From Clostridiaceae bacterium (GTDB lineage: Bacteria; Bacillota; Clostridia; UBA1212; DUPL01), in contig JAAYLF010000109.1 of assembly GCA_012522035.1 (NCBI GenBank), forward strand, positions 1-22,012: a DNA stretch of 22,012 bases, read 5' to 3'. Shown here piece after piece: positions 21,692 through 22,012 of the stretch (the first letter of the stretch is position 1; every line of letters starts with the position of its first letter). Both the position numbers and the translations under genes were made by a program. The notes under the pieces were generated by a model that did not search any database, had not been told where the DNA came from, and worked only from the letters and a program-made list of their open reading frames with translations.

Positions 21692-22012
21692 GAGTTACCA
21701 TCCCCTTTCTCTGTTGCATCCCATCCTCTTTTTTTGGTTTTAAGCTTTATTAGATTCTGCGGGTTCAAATAATCAGGTCTTTCCCTGCTTGATTCAATTG
21801 GTCCTCTTATTACCTCACTATAGCCTGATTTGGTTTTTGGTGCTACAGGGCTGAATATGGGAACACCAAAGGATTTTAATGATGCATGGTATGCTCCGAA
21901 TGCAAAGATTGATAAGGATATTCCGTAAAAACCCGCCAGCGCACCCATGATAGTAAAGAGGAATCTTGAAATCCTTATGCCAAACGACAGCGAATGGGTT
22001 GGGACAACAAAA
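21688..22012 (-). CDS. GerAA/GerKA-family germinant receptor subunit A (partial, C-terminal end)
   Basis: Only the last 107 residues are present; the N-terminus lies beyond the right edge. Visible are THSLSFGIRISRFLFTIMG, then ALAGFYGISLSIFAFGAYHA, then SLKSFGVPIFSPVAPKT, and the tail ERPDYLNPQNLIKLKTKKRG. The last membrane segments and the FGVPIFSP-type motif are diagnostic of the GerA family. The sequence ends DGNS with the TGA that overlaps the next gene's TTG. With B, C and the 54-aa ORF this makes the order A-B-C-(D). Confidence 0.92.
   Translation of the reverse strand, partial: FVVPTHSLSFGIRISRFLFTIMGALAGFYGISLSIFAFGAYHASLKSFGVPIFSPVAPKTKSGYSEVIRGPIESSRERPDYLNPQNLIKLKTKKRGWDATEKGDGNS

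Noticed and set aside
1..22012. CRISPR array, insertion sequence, integrase or attachment site
   Set aside because: No regularly spaced direct repeats and no transposase or integrase motifs were seen; the tRNA-Ser 3' end is not repeated elsewhere in the window.

Overview
The window looks like a chromosomal segment of a spore-forming, AT-rich member of the Clostridia, in the general area of the Acetivibrio/Ruminiclostridium-type cellulolytic clostridia. The lineage is my inference. It rests on AGGAGG-type ribosome sites, sigma-A-like promoters, a GerA-type germinant receptor operon, a spore-coat-type laccase, a T-box leader and general codon style. No phage, IS element or CRISPR array is visible.

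Layout. (a) 1-2826, minus strand: a LytTR response regulator, then an AgrC-like histidine kinase, then a secreted ricin-type lectin protein that runs off the left edge. The lectin promoter has a good -10 but no -35, and carries a 21-bp-period direct repeat, so it may be the system's target. (b) 3001-5329, plus strand: a YmfI-like SDR, tRNA-Ser(GCU) with its own promoter and terminator, and a MATE efflux gene broken by two frame-changing lesions although its promoter is intact. (c) 5331-10586, minus strand: two Gfo/Idh/MocA proteins (one GH109-like), a DUF454/YbaN gene frameshifted in a T7 run, a membrane-anchored metallophosphoesterase and two small unknown proteins. (d) 10834-13795, plus strand: a DUF5596-type acyltransferase, then a complete T-box leader controlling an acyl-CoA synthetase. 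(e) 13820-15651, minus strand: a small membrane protein and FolC. (f) 15803-18977: a divergent pair made of a CotA-like multicopper oxidase and a membrane-anchored TlpA-like thioredoxin, followed by a membrane-anchored GH25 muramidase. (g) 19068-22012, minus strand: a GerA-type operon in the order A (partial), B, C, ending in a 54-residue membrane ORF that may be a D-type accessory subunit.

How the genes fit together. Several relate to the spore and the cell envelope: the coat-type laccase, an extracytoplasmic thiol oxidoreductase, the GH25 muramidase and the germinant receptor. The GH109-like pair suggests intracellular processing of amino sugars or glycosides. The least expected items are the T-box upstream of an acyl-CoA synthetase, the unannotated small ORF closing the ger operon, the direct repeats before the lectin gene, and a 13-base intergenic motif (TTGCTCGGTACAA) present three times exactly, with two shorter copies. 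I did not find a wholly new multi-gene system.
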